A DNA stretch of 64,000 bases. Source: Chitinophaga skermanii. Lineage in GTDB: Bacteria > Bacteroidota > Bacteroidia > Chitinophagales > Chitinophagaceae. A program made the translations under genes and the position numbers. Below the pieces are notes generated by a model that was not told the DNA's origin, did not search any database, and saw nothing but the letters and a program-made list of their open reading frames with translations. The stretch covers positions 310,001 to 374,000 of the forward strand of contig NZ_QLLL01000001.1 of the NCBI RefSeq assembly GCF_003259335.1. The letters are read 5' to 3'. Shown piece after piece: positions 27,493 to 37,240 of this stretch (the first letter of the stretch is position 1; each line of letters opens with the position of its first letter).

Positions 27493-27749
27493 AACAGGAA
27501 ATACGTTTTTGTAACCAGGAACTAGATGTAAAATGTAGGAAAAAATCTGCTTTCTCGACTAAAATGGTTGAATTAATGTATTCTTAAGTGGCTGTTTTTC
27601 AAATTAATGTGACTTGCGATGCTTGTTTGTCCTACCGAATAAGATTTTACCCCCTTTTAGATAAAATCGTGCCCCCAAACTAATTGAAAAGATTGTGAAT
27701 TTAAAGCACTATTTCACTTAACACGGCTTTATCTACTAAAACTACCTTT
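27493..27749. promoter_or_regulatory. Divergent control region of locus B
   Basis: These 257 bp separate the HTCS from the SusC it probably activates. An inverted repeat GATTTTA/TAAAATC (27643-27649/27662-27668) and two CCCCC blocks (27650-27654 and 27672-27676) spaced 22 bp, two helical turns, form the best activator-site candidate. TACCTTTA just before the SusC ATG resembles a -7 box but would leave almost no leader. Confidence 0.35.
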
Positions 27750-30700
27750 ATGAGATCAACCAAAATTCAAGGCAAAAAGAGGAAGCTTTGGCAATACCGG
27801 GATTTGCCAAAGCATAAAAATATCCTCCTGCTAGCTTTTGCTACTAGTTGTATTTATTTACCGGGAACCGCGTTTTCGAAAAATCAAAATACCAACCATT
27901 TCGTTCAACAAAACCAAGTCGCGCTAACGATCAAAGGTGCCGTAAAGGATAAAGAAGGTCATCCAATGCCTGCCGTTTCTATTGCTATTAAAGGAACCGG
28001 GAAAGGAACTATCACCGATGCCAATGGTAATTTCTCACTCAATGCTACGAAAGGCGATATACTCGAGTTCTCTTTGATGGGGTATAAAGTTGTGCGTGTA
28101 ACCGTAGGCAACGATACGAATCTTACCATTACAATGGAAAGCGATGTGGCCGCTTTAAATGAAGTGATGATTGTTGGTTTCGGTACGCAAAAGAAAGCCG
28201 ACTTAACGGGGGCTGTTGCGCAAATTGGTGCCGAACGCTTGCAAAACCGCCCTATTGCAAACGTTGGTCAAGCTTTACAAGGGGTGATGCCCAACTTAAA
28301 CATTACCGTAGGAAACGGTAAGCTAAATACAAAACCATCTTACAATATTCGGGGTGGTACTTCTATTGGCTTAAATAGCGATAACCAGTGGGAAGTAACC
28401 ACAGGCTCGCCGTTAATCTTGGTCGATGGCGTTCCCATGGATATCAACCAATTGAATCCCGAAGACATTGAATCTGTCACGATGTTGAAAGATGCATCCG
28501 CCGCCGCTATCTACGGCGCCCGTGGTGCCTTCGGCGTTTTATTGGTGAAAACAAAATCCGGTAAGCGCGACGACCGCGTGCGCGTAGATTACTCCAATTC
28601 CTTCCAATGGAGTCACGCCGCTGCCGTCCCCAACTTACTAGACGCTGCCACTATTCAACAAGCGCTCGTAGATGCCGAAACCCTGGAGAACCGCTCGCCC
28701 TCAACAGATATGTTGGCAAAGCTCGATTCCATTAAAGCATACATGGCCGACCCACTCCATAAGAACCCATGGTTCATGAACGGCAACAATATCGTTTGGA
28801 TCGGTAACGTCAATCCTTACAAAGAAGCGCTGCGCGACTATGCCCCCATGCAGAAGCATAACTTATCCTTCTCGGGTGGTAACGCAAAAACTAGTTTCTA
28901 CGCTTCTTTAGGTTACCAAGGTCAAGAAGGTTTGTTCACGATGAACACCGAAAAGCAAAACCGCTATAACGTAATGCTTAACCTTACCACGGCAGTAAAT
29001 GATTGGTTCAAAATCGACTTCCGCAATTCCTACAACAACAGCACCTACACCGAACCCGTTTCGCCATCAGGCAAAGGCGGATGGTGGACGGCCATGGCGC
29101 AAGAACCCGGTCGTAATGTAAACATGCCTATTAAAACCCCGGCTAATTCCCCGGTAGGCGTTATGTACACCGATAATATCCTCGCTTTCATGGATTACGG
29201 TTCTACTAATAAAACCAAGGATGAAACCACGTTGATCACTGTTTCCCCAACCCTTACACCAGTAAAAGGCTGGAACATTAAAAGTGATCTTTCCTATAAA
29301 TCGTATAACAACGGCTACAAAACCGTGGTACCACAGTTGCGACGTATAGAAAATAACTGGACGAATCCTACCACCGCGCATACCAATCCCGATTACGTAG
29401 ATCGTTACACGAGCCACTCGAACCAATACACGATCAACCTTTATACCGATTACACCCGCACCATCAACCAAAACCACAATCTCTACGGCTTGGTAGGTTT
29501 CAACCAAGAATGGTACACGGATGAATCGCTCTACGGTAAACGCGAGAATTTATTAAGTCCCGGCATCCCGGTAATCGACCAATCCCTCGGTAACCAATAT
29601 GCCGACGATTCCGAATCGCACTGGGCCGTACGCGGTATATTCTACCGTTTAATGTACAACTACAAAAACAAGTACTTCGTACAATCTAACGGTCGTTACG
29701 ATGGTACCTCGCGCTTCCCTTCCGATCGTAGATACAAACTATTCCCATCCGTATCTGCCGGTTGGAGAATTACCGAAGAAGGTTTCGCCGAAGGCATTAA
29801 AAACGTTATCAACGATTTCAAAATCAGGGGTTCTTATGGTAGCCTTGGTAACCAAAACGTAGCGAATTACATTTACATTCCTACCTACGGTACTACTTCT
29901 CAAATTAGTTACTTGCTGAACGGTATTCGCCCGCCAGGTATTACACCACCCGGCTTAGTAGATGCAAACCTTACATGGGAAACAGCCACCACCATCGACT
30001 TTGGTTTTGATATGGTAGCGTTTAAAAACTGGGAAGTAAATTTCGATTACTACAAACGTAGAACGAAAGATATCTTAACACCCGGTACAGCATACCCTTC
30101 CGTACTAGGTACATCTGCACCCACGCAAAACGTAGGTGAGTTATTAACCACCGGTTGGGAATTAACCACCAAGTACCATAACACTACTTCCTTTGGCTTA
30201 AACTACAATGTAGCCTTTACCCTAGGCGATTACCAAAGCGAAGTAGTGAAGTTCGAAGGCAACCCCAATAAGCAATTATCCACGCTATATGCCGGCCAAA
30301 AACTGGGCGAAATCTGGGGCTATGTAACAGAAGGTATCTTCCAAACACAAAAAGAAATTGACGAAGCACCTATCCAAAGTGCTATCCAAAGCGGTTTGTG
30401 GTTCCCGGGCGATATTCGTTACAAAAACCTAAACGGCGATACAGCCATTACCAATGGTGCTAACACGGTAGATAACCCCGGCGATCGTAGAATTATTGGT
30501 AACAGTACCCCTCGTTTCCAATTCGGCGTAAATATCGATTTGCAATACAAAGGGTTCGACTTTAACATGTTCCTGCAAGGTATTGGTAAACGTGATGTAT
30601 GGATCGGTAACAGCTTATACTGGGGCGCTGGTTCTACAGGCACTTGGGAAGTATATAACAATTCTTGGACGCCGGATAGAACAGGTGCATACTACCCAGC

Positions 30701-30965
30701 TTATAAAAACAAGGCCGGCAACAGGCAAGTACAAACGCGCTACTTGGAAAATGGTGCTTACTTAAGAATGAAGAATATTTCGTTAGGCTATACCGTTCCC
30801 AAAAACATCACGGAAAGAATTAAGTTAAGCCGCGTTAGAGTATACGCTGCTGCCTACAACTTATTCCAAATCTCGAAACTGCCTAGCACCTTCGATCCAG
30901 AATTATTAAGCTCTAACTACCCGATCCTGAAATCACTTGCCGCAGGTATCCAAGTGTCATTTTAA
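27750..30965 (+). CDS. SusC-family TonB-dependent transporter, locus B
   Basis: The 1071-residue protein has an unusually long basic N-terminus (MRSTKIQGKKRKLWQYRDLPKHK) before the hydrophobic signal segment (about 25-43). The carboxypeptidase-like domain (LTIKGAVKDKEGHPMPAVS) and the plug (VMIVGFGTQKKADLTGAV, YNIRGGTS, LILVDGVPMD) follow, then the barrel ending in GIQVSF. It should import the oligosaccharide released at the surface by locus B. SusD lies 21 bp downstream, and the whole block to 36645 has spacers of 3-21 bp and a single terminator, so it is one operon under HTCS control. A start at a later Met would shorten the odd N-terminus, but none lies before the signal segment. Confidence 0.94.
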   Translation: MRSTKIQGKKRKLWQYRDLPKHKNILLLAFATSCIYLPGTAFSKNQNTNHFVQQNQVALTIKGAVKDKEGHPMPAVSIAIKGTGKGTITDANGNFSLNATKGDILEFSLMGYKVVRVTVGNDTNLTITMESDVAALNEVMIVGFGTQKKADLTGAVAQIGAERLQNRPIANVGQALQGVMPNLNITVGNGKLNTKPSYNIRGGTSIGLNSDNQWEVTTGSPLILVDGVPMDINQLNPEDIESVTMLKDASAAAIYGARGAFGVLLVKTKSGKRDDRVRVDYSNSFQWSHAAAVPNLLDAATIQQALVDAETLENRSPSTDMLAKLDSIKAYMADPLHKNPWFMNGNNIVWIGNVNPYKEALRDYAPMQKHNLSFSGGNAKTSFYASLGYQGQEGLFTMNTEKQNRYNVMLNLTTAVNDWFKIDFRNSYNNSTYTEPVSPSGKGGWWTAMAQEPGRNVNMPIKTPANSPVGVMYTDNILAFMDYGSTNKTKDETTLITVSPTLTPVKGWNIKSDLSYKSYNNGYKTVVPQLRRIENNWTNPTTAHTNPDYVDRYTSHSNQYTINLYTDYTRTINQNHNLYGLVGFNQEWYTDESLYGKRENLLSPGIPVIDQSLGNQYADDSESHWAVRGIFYRLMYNYKNKYFVQSNGRYDGTSRFPSDRRYKLFPSVSAGWRITEEGFAEGIKNVINDFKIRGSYGSLGNQNVANYIYIPTYGTTSQISYLLNGIRPPGITPPGLVDANLTWETATTIDFGFDMVAFKNWEVNFDYYKRRTKDILTPGTAYPSVLGTSAPTQNVGELLTTGWELTTKYHNTTSFGLNYNVAFTLGDYQSEVVKFEGNPNKQLSTLYAGQKLGEIWGYVTEGIFQTQKEIDEAPIQSAIQSGLWFPGDIRYKNLNGDTAITNGANTVDNPGDRRIIGNSTPRFQFGVNIDLQYKGFDFNMFLQGIGKRDVWIGNSLYWGAGSTGTWEVYNNSWTPDRTGAYYPAYKNKAGNRQVQTRYLENGAYLRMKNISLGYTVPKNITERIKLSRVRVYAAAYNLFQISKLPSTFDPELLSSNYPILKSLAAGIQVSF

Positions 30966-30986
30966 CCAATTCAAATTCGCACAGCC

Positions 30987-32783
30987 ATGAAAAGATCATT
31001 CTATATATGCCTGGTAACGATGCTGTCTGTGATGGCATTGCCCGCTTGTAATAAAGAGTTTCTCGACAGGTACCCGCTCGATAAAATAACAGATAATACC
31101 TTCTGGAAATCGGGGAACGATTTAGAAATCTATGTCAACAGTTTCTACCCAAAATATATCATCGGTTTCAGCGATGCCTGGGCCGACGGCACAGTGGCTC
31201 CTTATGGTGTGAACGCCGCCATTTTACCTTATGGTGATGTAATTAGCGATAACGCTGCGCCTAATAGCTATGCACGTGTTAGCGCCAATCAATATAACGC
31301 ACACCTTAGCGGCGCCGCCGGTTCTGGTGGATGGAATTACGCCAATATTCGCGCACTCAATTACTTTATCGATAACTACGAAAAAGCACCTATTACGCCG
31401 GCTGAAAAAAATGTGTACCTCGGTGAAGTATATTGCTTCAAAGCATGGGACTATTTCGAAAAAGTAAAACTATTCGGTGATGTATCTTGGCTATCACATT
31501 CCTTGCAAACCAATTCTCCCGAACTATACGCAGCCCGCACACCACGCGGAGAAGTTATGGACTCCGTAATGGCATTATTGGATAAAGCAATTGCGATGCT
31601 GCCAATAAAAGGGGCCGAAAAATCGGGCCGTTTGAATAAGGATATGGCCCTGTTCTTAAAAGCCCGTGTAGGTTTACACGAAGGTACATACCGTAAATAC
31701 CATACCGATTTAAAACTCGACCCAACGGCCTACTTAAAGGCTGCCGCCGATGCATCGGAAGAGTTGATTAATAGTGGTCGCTACGCTTTGAAACAAGGCA
31801 CCACAAGCAGCGTTTACTTCGATCTATTCGCTACAGAATCCTATAAAGGCAACACCGAAATTATTCTCGCAAAAGAATACAGCGCAACGCTCAATTATGG
31901 TGCTGCGTTCAGTCGCTATTTCGCACAGAACCTACGCCACCAATTCGGTGCAACGCGTAGCTTGGTAGATGAATATTTGTGTACAGATGGTTTAACCATT
32001 TCTACTAGCCCATTATTCAAAGGCAAAGACTCTATTCAAGCCGAGTTTACCAACCGCGATCCACGCCTTACACAAACAATCGCCAATTTCGGTACCTACA
32101 ACCTCGCTGTAGGTGTAACCAGTGGCGCCGATAATGCACCCAAACCCAATATTCCGGGCCTTTCAGGTAATAAATGCCCTACGGGTTACCGCGTAGCCAA
32201 ATGGTTCTATAATAACCCGGTTGATTGGGATCGTATTACGAACGGTATGCAAGCCGCGCCCGTTTTCCGCTATGCTGAAATACTCTTAACATACGCCGAA
32301 GCGAAGTACGAACAAGGTGCCATCACCCAAACGATTATCGATAAAACCATCAACGCTTTACGTGCAAGGGTAGGCATGCCAGGTTTAACCATCGGGCAAG
32401 AACCTGCCGATACCCGTTTAGATAATATCTACCATCAATATCTTAGCTACCCAGTTGCGCCTTTACTTCGTGAAATTCGCCGCGAACGCCGCGTAGAAAT
32501 GGCTTTCGAAAATACACGCTGGCACGATTTAATGCGCTGGAAAGCCGGCCGCTTGTTAGAAGTGCCTGTAGAAGGTATCAAGTTTGTACAAGCACAATTC
32601 CCGAAAGTAGTGATTAACAAAGATGTGTATCTAAGTAGCGAAGGATTCCTGTTACCGTATTATAAAACATTACCTACAGGTAGAACATTCGACGAAAATA
32701 AACAGTATCTTTTCCCTATTCCTATCGCGGATATTGTACTCAATAAAAATTTAGGCCAAAACCCAGGTTGGGAACAACCTTAA
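30987..32783 (+). CDS. SusD-family surface glycan-binding lipoprotein, locus B
   Basis: The 598-residue lipoprotein has the lipobox LPAC (Cys21), followed by NKEFLDRYPLDKITDNTFW. The helical core contains VYLGEVYCFKAWDYFEKVKLFGDVSWL, and the C-terminal part has FRYAEILLTYAEAKYEQGA and RRERRVEMAFENTRWHDLMRW, all typical of SusD. It is longer than the locus A homologue (501), with extra sequence in the glycan-binding face (about 55-120). It partners the SusC encoded just upstream. Confidence 0.94.
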   Translation: MKRSFYICLVTMLSVMALPACNKEFLDRYPLDKITDNTFWKSGNDLEIYVNSFYPKYIIGFSDAWADGTVAPYGVNAAILPYGDVISDNAAPNSYARVSANQYNAHLSGAAGSGGWNYANIRALNYFIDNYEKAPITPAEKNVYLGEVYCFKAWDYFEKVKLFGDVSWLSHSLQTNSPELYAARTPRGEVMDSVMALLDKAIAMLPIKGAEKSGRLNKDMALFLKARVGLHEGTYRKYHTDLKLDPTAYLKAAADASEELINSGRYALKQGTTSSVYFDLFATESYKGNTEIILAKEYSATLNYGAAFSRYFAQNLRHQFGATRSLVDEYLCTDGLTISTSPLFKGKDSIQAEFTNRDPRLTQTIANFGTYNLAVGVTSGADNAPKPNIPGLSGNKCPTGYRVAKWFYNNPVDWDRITNGMQAAPVFRYAEILLTYAEAKYEQGAITQTIIDKTINALRARVGMPGLTIGQEPADTRLDNIYHQYLSYPVAPLLREIRRERRVEMAFENTRWHDLMRWKAGRLLEVPVEGIKFVQAQFPKVVINKDVYLSSEGFLLPYYKTLPTGRTFDENKQYLFPIPIADIVLNKNLGQNPGWEQP

Positions 32784-32802
32784 TATTTCAATCAAAATCA
32801 AC

Positions 32803-34248
32803 ATGTTTATGAGAAAGTATGACTTGCGAAGGATAGGCTTGCTGCTGTTGCTCTGTGTGACGATGTTTGGAAATGCCAACAGTCAAACTACAAAACAACC
32901 TGTAGCCCTCAAACACGGTGCACACCGCGTAGGTAAACGTACCGATGCCGACATGGCCAAGTGGCGCAGCTACGGCCTCGGCCAGTTTATTCACTGGGGC
33001 TTATATTCTATACTCGAAGGAAAGTATAATGGCAAATATTATAACGGCGCCGCCGAATGGATTCGCTCTTGGAAAGAAGTGCCACACGCCGAATACGATT
33101 CATTATACAAACAATTCAACCCGGAAAACTTTAACCCCACCCAATGGGCAAAGATGGCCAAACAAATGGGCGTGAAATACGTGACGTTTACAACAAAACA
33201 CCACGACGGTTTCTGCCTATGGCCTAGTCAATACACCCAATACACCGTTGCTAACTCGCCTTACAAAAAAGACATTGTGAAGCAAGTGGTAGATGCCTAC
33301 ACGAAAGAAGGTATCGACGTGTATTTATACTTCTCGGTAATGGATTGGAGCCACCCCGATTGGCGTACCGACCTCAAAACAAAAGAGGACAGTGTAGCTT
33401 TCGATCGCTTCAAACTATTCACTAAAAACCAACTCACCGAGCTACTGAAAATGTACCCACAAACAAAAGGTTTATGGTTCGACGGTACCTGGGATACAAG
33501 TTGGAAGAAAAGCGGTGCCTTCAGCGATTCGTTGGAACAACATCTTAAATCCCTCATCCCTGGTTTAATCATTGGATCCCGCTTACGGGCCGATGAATTC
33601 GGTAACCGCCACAACGATGCCAACGGGGTATTAATGGGCGACTATGAACAAGGCTGGGAACGTAAAATCCCGAAAACATACGCCGATGTACATGGTAACG
33701 ACTGGGATTGTGTAATGACCATCCCCGAAAACGGATGGGGCTATGCAGAAAAATGGCTTGGCCATTGGAAAACCTCGTACGAATGTATAGAAATGACGAC
33801 CCAATGTGTATCCCTCGGTGGCAACTTCGTCTTAAACTTCGGCCCTAAAGCCGATGGTACTTTCCGCCCAGAAGAAATCACTGTTGCCAAAGAAATGGGC
33901 GATTGGATGAAAGTAAACAACGCGGCGATCTATGATTGTGAATACGCTAACTGTGAAAAACAAGATTGGGGCTATTTCACTAAGAAACAAAACGATGATA
34001 AAATCTATATGGTCGTATTCAACGTGCCTATCAACGGTAGCTTGAAAGTGAAATTGCCAAAGAACACAAGCATCGGTAAAGCCAGCTTATTACAAGCACC
34101 TAGTACAGTACTAAGTACCGAGCAGTTAGATTACAATGCTTCCTATATCCAATTACCAAAGGGCATGAAACCTACATCGCCATTCGTAATAGTGATCGAT
34201 ACGAAGCAGCAAAGCCAAGTTGAAACAGAGCAAAAAGCAAAAACATAG
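32803..34248 (+). CDS. GH29 alpha-L-fucosidase
   Basis: The 481-residue secreted protein has a signal peptide cleaved near NANSQ, then the GH29 TIM barrel. Diagnostic motifs are YGLGQFIHWGLYS, KYVTFTTKHHDGFCLW and KGLWFDGTWD, whose Asp227 is the expected nucleophile. The C-terminal beta-domain (about 380-470) is short. GH29 enzymes retain configuration and remove terminal alpha-linked fucose from glycans. Ser-Val-Met-Asp-Trp (YFSVMDWSHPDW) marks the active-site loop. A Met two codons later is an alternative start. It lies 19 bp after SusD in the locus B operon, so its substrate is probably the side chain of the imported glycan. Confidence 0.94.
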   Translation: MFMRKYDLRRIGLLLLLCVTMFGNANSQTTKQPVALKHGAHRVGKRTDADMAKWRSYGLGQFIHWGLYSILEGKYNGKYYNGAAEWIRSWKEVPHAEYDSLYKQFNPENFNPTQWAKMAKQMGVKYVTFTTKHHDGFCLWPSQYTQYTVANSPYKKDIVKQVVDAYTKEGIDVYLYFSVMDWSHPDWRTDLKTKEDSVAFDRFKLFTKNQLTELLKMYPQTKGLWFDGTWDTSWKKSGAFSDSLEQHLKSLIPGLIIGSRLRADEFGNRHNDANGVLMGDYEQGWERKIPKTYADVHGNDWDCVMTIPENGWGYAEKWLGHWKTSYECIEMTTQCVSLGGNFVLNFGPKADGTFRPEEITVAKEMGDWMKVNNAAIYDCEYANCEKQDWGYFTKKQNDDKIYMVVFNVPINGSLKVKLPKNTSIGKASLLQAPSTVLSTEQLDYNASYIQLPKGMKPTSPFVIVIDTKQQSQVETEQKAKT

Positions 34249-34257
34249 TTCCCGCAT

Positions 34258-35523
34258 ATGCAAAGAAGAAATTTTATACGCTGGTCGTCGCTACTAGGCA
34301 TCATGGGTTTTGTGCCTGCGAAAGAAAGCGCCGCTAACATCATCGATGTACAAAGTAAAACACCCGCTAAGGGAGACGACCGCGCTTATTGGGTGCATTT
34401 ATTAGATAAGATGTCCACGCCGGTATTGAGCAATATGAGCCAAGATAAATTGCGTGAGAATATGCCCATGGAATATAGTCCTACTTGGGATGGTAGGAAT
34501 AAAGAAGTGGGATATATGGAAGCCTTTGGTCGACTCATCGCGGGTATTGCTCCATTCTTGGCCCTGCCCGTAGATGATTCCGAAGAAGGAAAAATTCGCA
34601 AGCGCTTGCTCTTACAAACACAGCAAAGCTTAGCGCATGCTGTAAATATGGCCAGTGCAGATTACCTGTATTGGGGCGACGAGAAAACACGTCAACCTAT
34701 TGTAGATGCAGCCTATATCGCGCAAGCATTTCTATATGCACCGAAAGCATTGTGGGAACCGCTTTCTCAAAAAACAAAGGATCAATATATCAACGAGTTC
34801 AAAGCCATGCGCGTTATTAAACCGTTTAACAGCAATTGGTTGTTATTCGCTGCCATGGTAGAAACGTTTTTATTGAGTATCGGGGAAGATTTTAATGCAG
34901 AAAGAATCGATCATGCCATCGACCAAATTACGAGTTGGTATGTGGGTGATGGTTGGTACAGTGATGGCGATCTTTTCCACTTCGATCATTACAACGGGTA
35001 CGTTATTCACCCTATGTTGGTAGATGTGTTAAGAGTGAACGTGGAGAAAGGACGCCGCCCGCAAGCAGCCTACGATCAAGCCTATAAGCGTATGCAACGG
35101 TATGCATCCTTCCAAGAACGATATATTTCACCGGAAGGTACCTTCCTCGTAGTCGGCCGTTCATCCACGTACCGTGTAGGCGCTTTCCAACCACTCGTAA
35201 AAGTAGCATTGGAAAATAAATTGCCCAAAGGTATTTCCCCGCAACAAGTAAGAAGTGCATTAACTGCCGTGATGAAGAATATGTTTGTACCGAAAACCTT
35301 CCGCAAAGGCGATTGGCTAACATTGGGTTTAGTGGGAGATCAACAAGCCGATCTTTCCGATTATTACTCGAATACCGGCAGCATGTATATTACATCGCTC
35401 GTGTTCTTAGCCCTTGGCCTCCCTGCTTCACATGAATTCTGGAGCGGCGATTTCGCCGAGTGGACACAGCGGAAAGCATGGAGTGGAAAACCTTTCCAAA
35501 AGGATTATGCAGTTGATTATTAA
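34258..35523 (+). CDS. DUF2264 protein, putative glycoside hydrolase, Tat-type signal
   Basis: The 421-residue protein begins with MQRRNFIRWSSLLGIMGF, which looks like a twin-arginine signal, unlike its Sec-exported neighbours. The body matches DUF2264, a predicted (alpha/alpha)-barrel family, with PTWDGRNKEVGYMEAFGR, FNSNWLLFAAMVE and GDGWYSDGDLFHFDHYNGYVIHPML. Part of this family has been placed among beta-glucuronidase glycoside hydrolases (GH154, from memory), which would fit the adjacent GH105. The Asp-rich GDGWYSDGDLFHFDHYN block is the likely active-site wall. It lies nine bases after the fucosidase gene and three before GH105, so it is co-translated with uronate-processing enzymes. 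The exact reaction is an inference. Confidence 0.8.
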   Translation: MQRRNFIRWSSLLGIMGFVPAKESAANIIDVQSKTPAKGDDRAYWVHLLDKMSTPVLSNMSQDKLRENMPMEYSPTWDGRNKEVGYMEAFGRLIAGIAPFLALPVDDSEEGKIRKRLLLQTQQSLAHAVNMASADYLYWGDEKTRQPIVDAAYIAQAFLYAPKALWEPLSQKTKDQYINEFKAMRVIKPFNSNWLLFAAMVETFLLSIGEDFNAERIDHAIDQITSWYVGDGWYSDGDLFHFDHYNGYVIHPMLVDVLRVNVEKGRRPQAAYDQAYKRMQRYASFQERYISPEGTFLVVGRSSTYRVGAFQPLVKVALENKLPKGISPQQVRSALTAVMKNMFVPKTFRKGDWLTLGLVGDQQADLSDYYSNTGSMYITSLVFLALGLPASHEFWSGDFAEWTQRKAWSGKPFQKDYAVDY

Positions 35524-35526
35524 TGA

Positions 35527-36645
35527 ATGAAGATGAAGAAAATAATTAGCACAGTTGTTATTGCATTGCTCTGCCTACAAACCTTTGCCTTTGCACCAAA
35601 AGATTCCTTACTGGCACCGAAGAAAATTCTAGCCATCATGGAACGCGTAGGCGATTGGCAGATCAACGAATTTCGACAAGATCATATTAAATGGCCTTGG
35701 TGGGATTGGACAAATGGCGCCTTGTACACTGGCATTGTAGAACTAGGCAAGCTCAGCAAAAAGCCGGTATACAACCAGTTCTTACAAGAAGTAGGCAACA
35801 AGAATGATTGGAATACAGGCCATCGCAGGTTCTTCGCCGATGATTATTGCGTAGGTCAATTGTATGCACAACTTTACATGCAATACAAGCAACCTGTCAT
35901 GATTGCCAAATTCCAAGCACTCGCCGACAGCATTGTCAACAAGCCACATACCGAATCGCTAGAATGGAAAAATAGCATCCAATTACGCGAATGGGCATGG
36001 TGTGATGCCTTGTTTATGGGCCCGCCCGCATTAGCATACCTATCTACAGCCACGGGCAACCCGAAGTACCTCCAAACTGCCGACGAACTATGGTGGAAAA
36101 CAACCGCCTACTTATTCGACAGCACCGAGAACCTCTATTTCCGCGACAGTAAATACTTCCTTCAAAAAGAAGCCAACGGCGCGAAAATGTTCTGGGCAAG
36201 AGGTAATGGCTGGGTAATGGGAGGTTTAGTAAGAATGCTGGAAAACATGCCGAAAAACTATCCTAACCGCCCAACATTCGAAGCCCTCTTTAAAAAGATG
36301 GCAAAGAAAATTGCAGCTATCCAACACGAAGACGGTACCTGGCACACCGCCCTGCTAGACCAAGCCAGCTACCCATCAAAAGAAACTAGCGGCACCGGTT
36401 TCTATGCTTATGCCCTCACCTGGGGTATTCGCCATGGTATATTACCGAAGAAAGAATACTTCCCCGTTGTGCAAAAAGCATGGTATGCATTGGTAAGCGC
36501 CGTTCACCCAAATGGTAAGCTAGGCTTCGTGCAAAAGATTGGCGAGAAACCCGGCGTAGTGGATTATAATAGCACCGAAGTATACGGCGTAGGAGCCTTT
36601 TTACTAACAGGTAGCGAATTATACCGCCTATTACAACGTTCATAA
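35527..36645 (+). CDS. GH105 unsaturated uronyl hydrolase
   Basis: The 372-residue protein has a signal peptide (cleaved near TFAFA) and the (alpha/alpha)6 barrel of GH105. Motifs are WPWWDWTNGALYTGI, RRFFADDYCVGQLY, REWAWCDALFMGPPAL with probable catalytic Asp160, and FWARGNGWVMGGL. The family (YteR, RhiN) hydrates and releases 4,5-unsaturated uronic acid from the non-reducing end of oligosaccharides made by polysaccharide lyases. No lyase gene is present in this locus, so the substrate must be generated elsewhere or the enzyme acts differently. A second Met two codons in is an alternative start. It is the last gene of the locus B operon. Confidence 0.92.
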   Translation: MKMKKIISTVVIALLCLQTFAFAPKDSLLAPKKILAIMERVGDWQINEFRQDHIKWPWWDWTNGALYTGIVELGKLSKKPVYNQFLQEVGNKNDWNTGHRRFFADDYCVGQLYAQLYMQYKQPVMIAKFQALADSIVNKPHTESLEWKNSIQLREWAWCDALFMGPPALAYLSTATGNPKYLQTADELWWKTTAYLFDSTENLYFRDSKYFLQKEANGAKMFWARGNGWVMGGLVRMLENMPKNYPNRPTFEALFKKMAKKIAAIQHEDGTWHTALLDQASYPSKETSGTGFYAYALTWGIRHGILPKKEYFPVVQKAWYALVSAVHPNGKLGFVQKIGEKPGVVDYNSTEVYGVGAFLLTGSELYRLLQRS

Positions 36646-36669
36646 TTGCGATTGATTTTCTAATAAGCA

Positions 36670-36702
36670 AGCAAAGCTGTGTTCTACAGCTTTGCTTTTT
36701 TT
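36670..36702 (+). terminator. Intrinsic terminator of locus B operon
   Basis: AGCAAAGCTGT (36670-36680) pairs perfectly over 11 bp with ACAGCTTTGCT (36686-36696) around GTTCT and runs into a T-tract. Confidence 0.9.
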
Positions 36703-36747
36703 ATGCGGGGAATTGATGTACATTGAACCACGATAAATAGCCTAACT

Positions 36748-37128
36748 ATGCTACCAGTAATCCTTTTGATGCTATTGCCACATCAACAATATGATGCTAC
36801 TAAATATTTTCATAGCCACAAAGAACACTGTAGTGTATCGTATAACACCATTTGGGATATAGAAATCGCCCTTAATGCAACAGGTAGTTTTGCCTTGGTT
36901 TTTGAGAAGCGGAAAGACAACCATTTACAAGAGGGTTATAAAGTAATTGGGTATTATGAAGAAAAAAGCGATACCCTAAAACTACAAGCTTATGGAGCAT
37001 TGCAAGCAACAGGTGGTTGGAAGAACGCTACTTTGGTAAAACATCATGAAAGCTATCAATTGGTAAGTGGTGGGTGGACTACTTTAAAGGAACTTATACC
37101 AGGTAGAAGCCCTTACCTAGTGAGGTAA
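36748..37128 (+). CDS. Unknown 126-residue protein
   Basis: I do not recognise this protein. A short hydrophobic start (MLPVILLMLLP) may be a signal peptide or membrane anchor. The rest is soluble, with alternating polar and hydrophobic residues suggestive of beta-structure (GSFALVFEKRKDNHLQEGYKVIGYYEEKSDTLKLQ). The frame continues beyond its stop codon at 37126 into a segment similar to the end of the next gene, so its 3' end may have been rearranged. No promoter is obvious in the 45 bp after the locus B terminator. Confidence 0.55.
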   Translation: MLPVILLMLLPHQQYDATKYFHSHKEHCSVSYNTIWDIEIALNATGSFALVFEKRKDNHLQEGYKVIGYYEEKSDTLKLQAYGALQATGGWKNATLVKHHESYQLVSGGWTTLKELIPGRSPYLVR

Positions 37129-37134
37129 CAGCCA

Positions 37135-37215
37135 GCACTACAAATAGCCTTGCAAGAGCGGTACCCCAAAGATATAACACACCGATTTTTTTATCCCAAT
37201 GACGTTGAAGATTGA
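37135..37215 (+). pseudogene. 3' remnant of a copy of the downstream 165-residue gene
   Basis: These 27 codons read ALQIALQERYPKDITHRFFY and on to PNDVED and a stop. They align with the end of the intact downstream protein, which reads ALQAALHASYPQDVVLGLF. The frame is that of the preceding 126-residue gene, just beyond its stop. It is best explained as the tail of a lost tandem duplicate. Confidence 0.5.
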
Positions 37216-37240
37216 AGTGTTTTACTAAATTTATAACACA

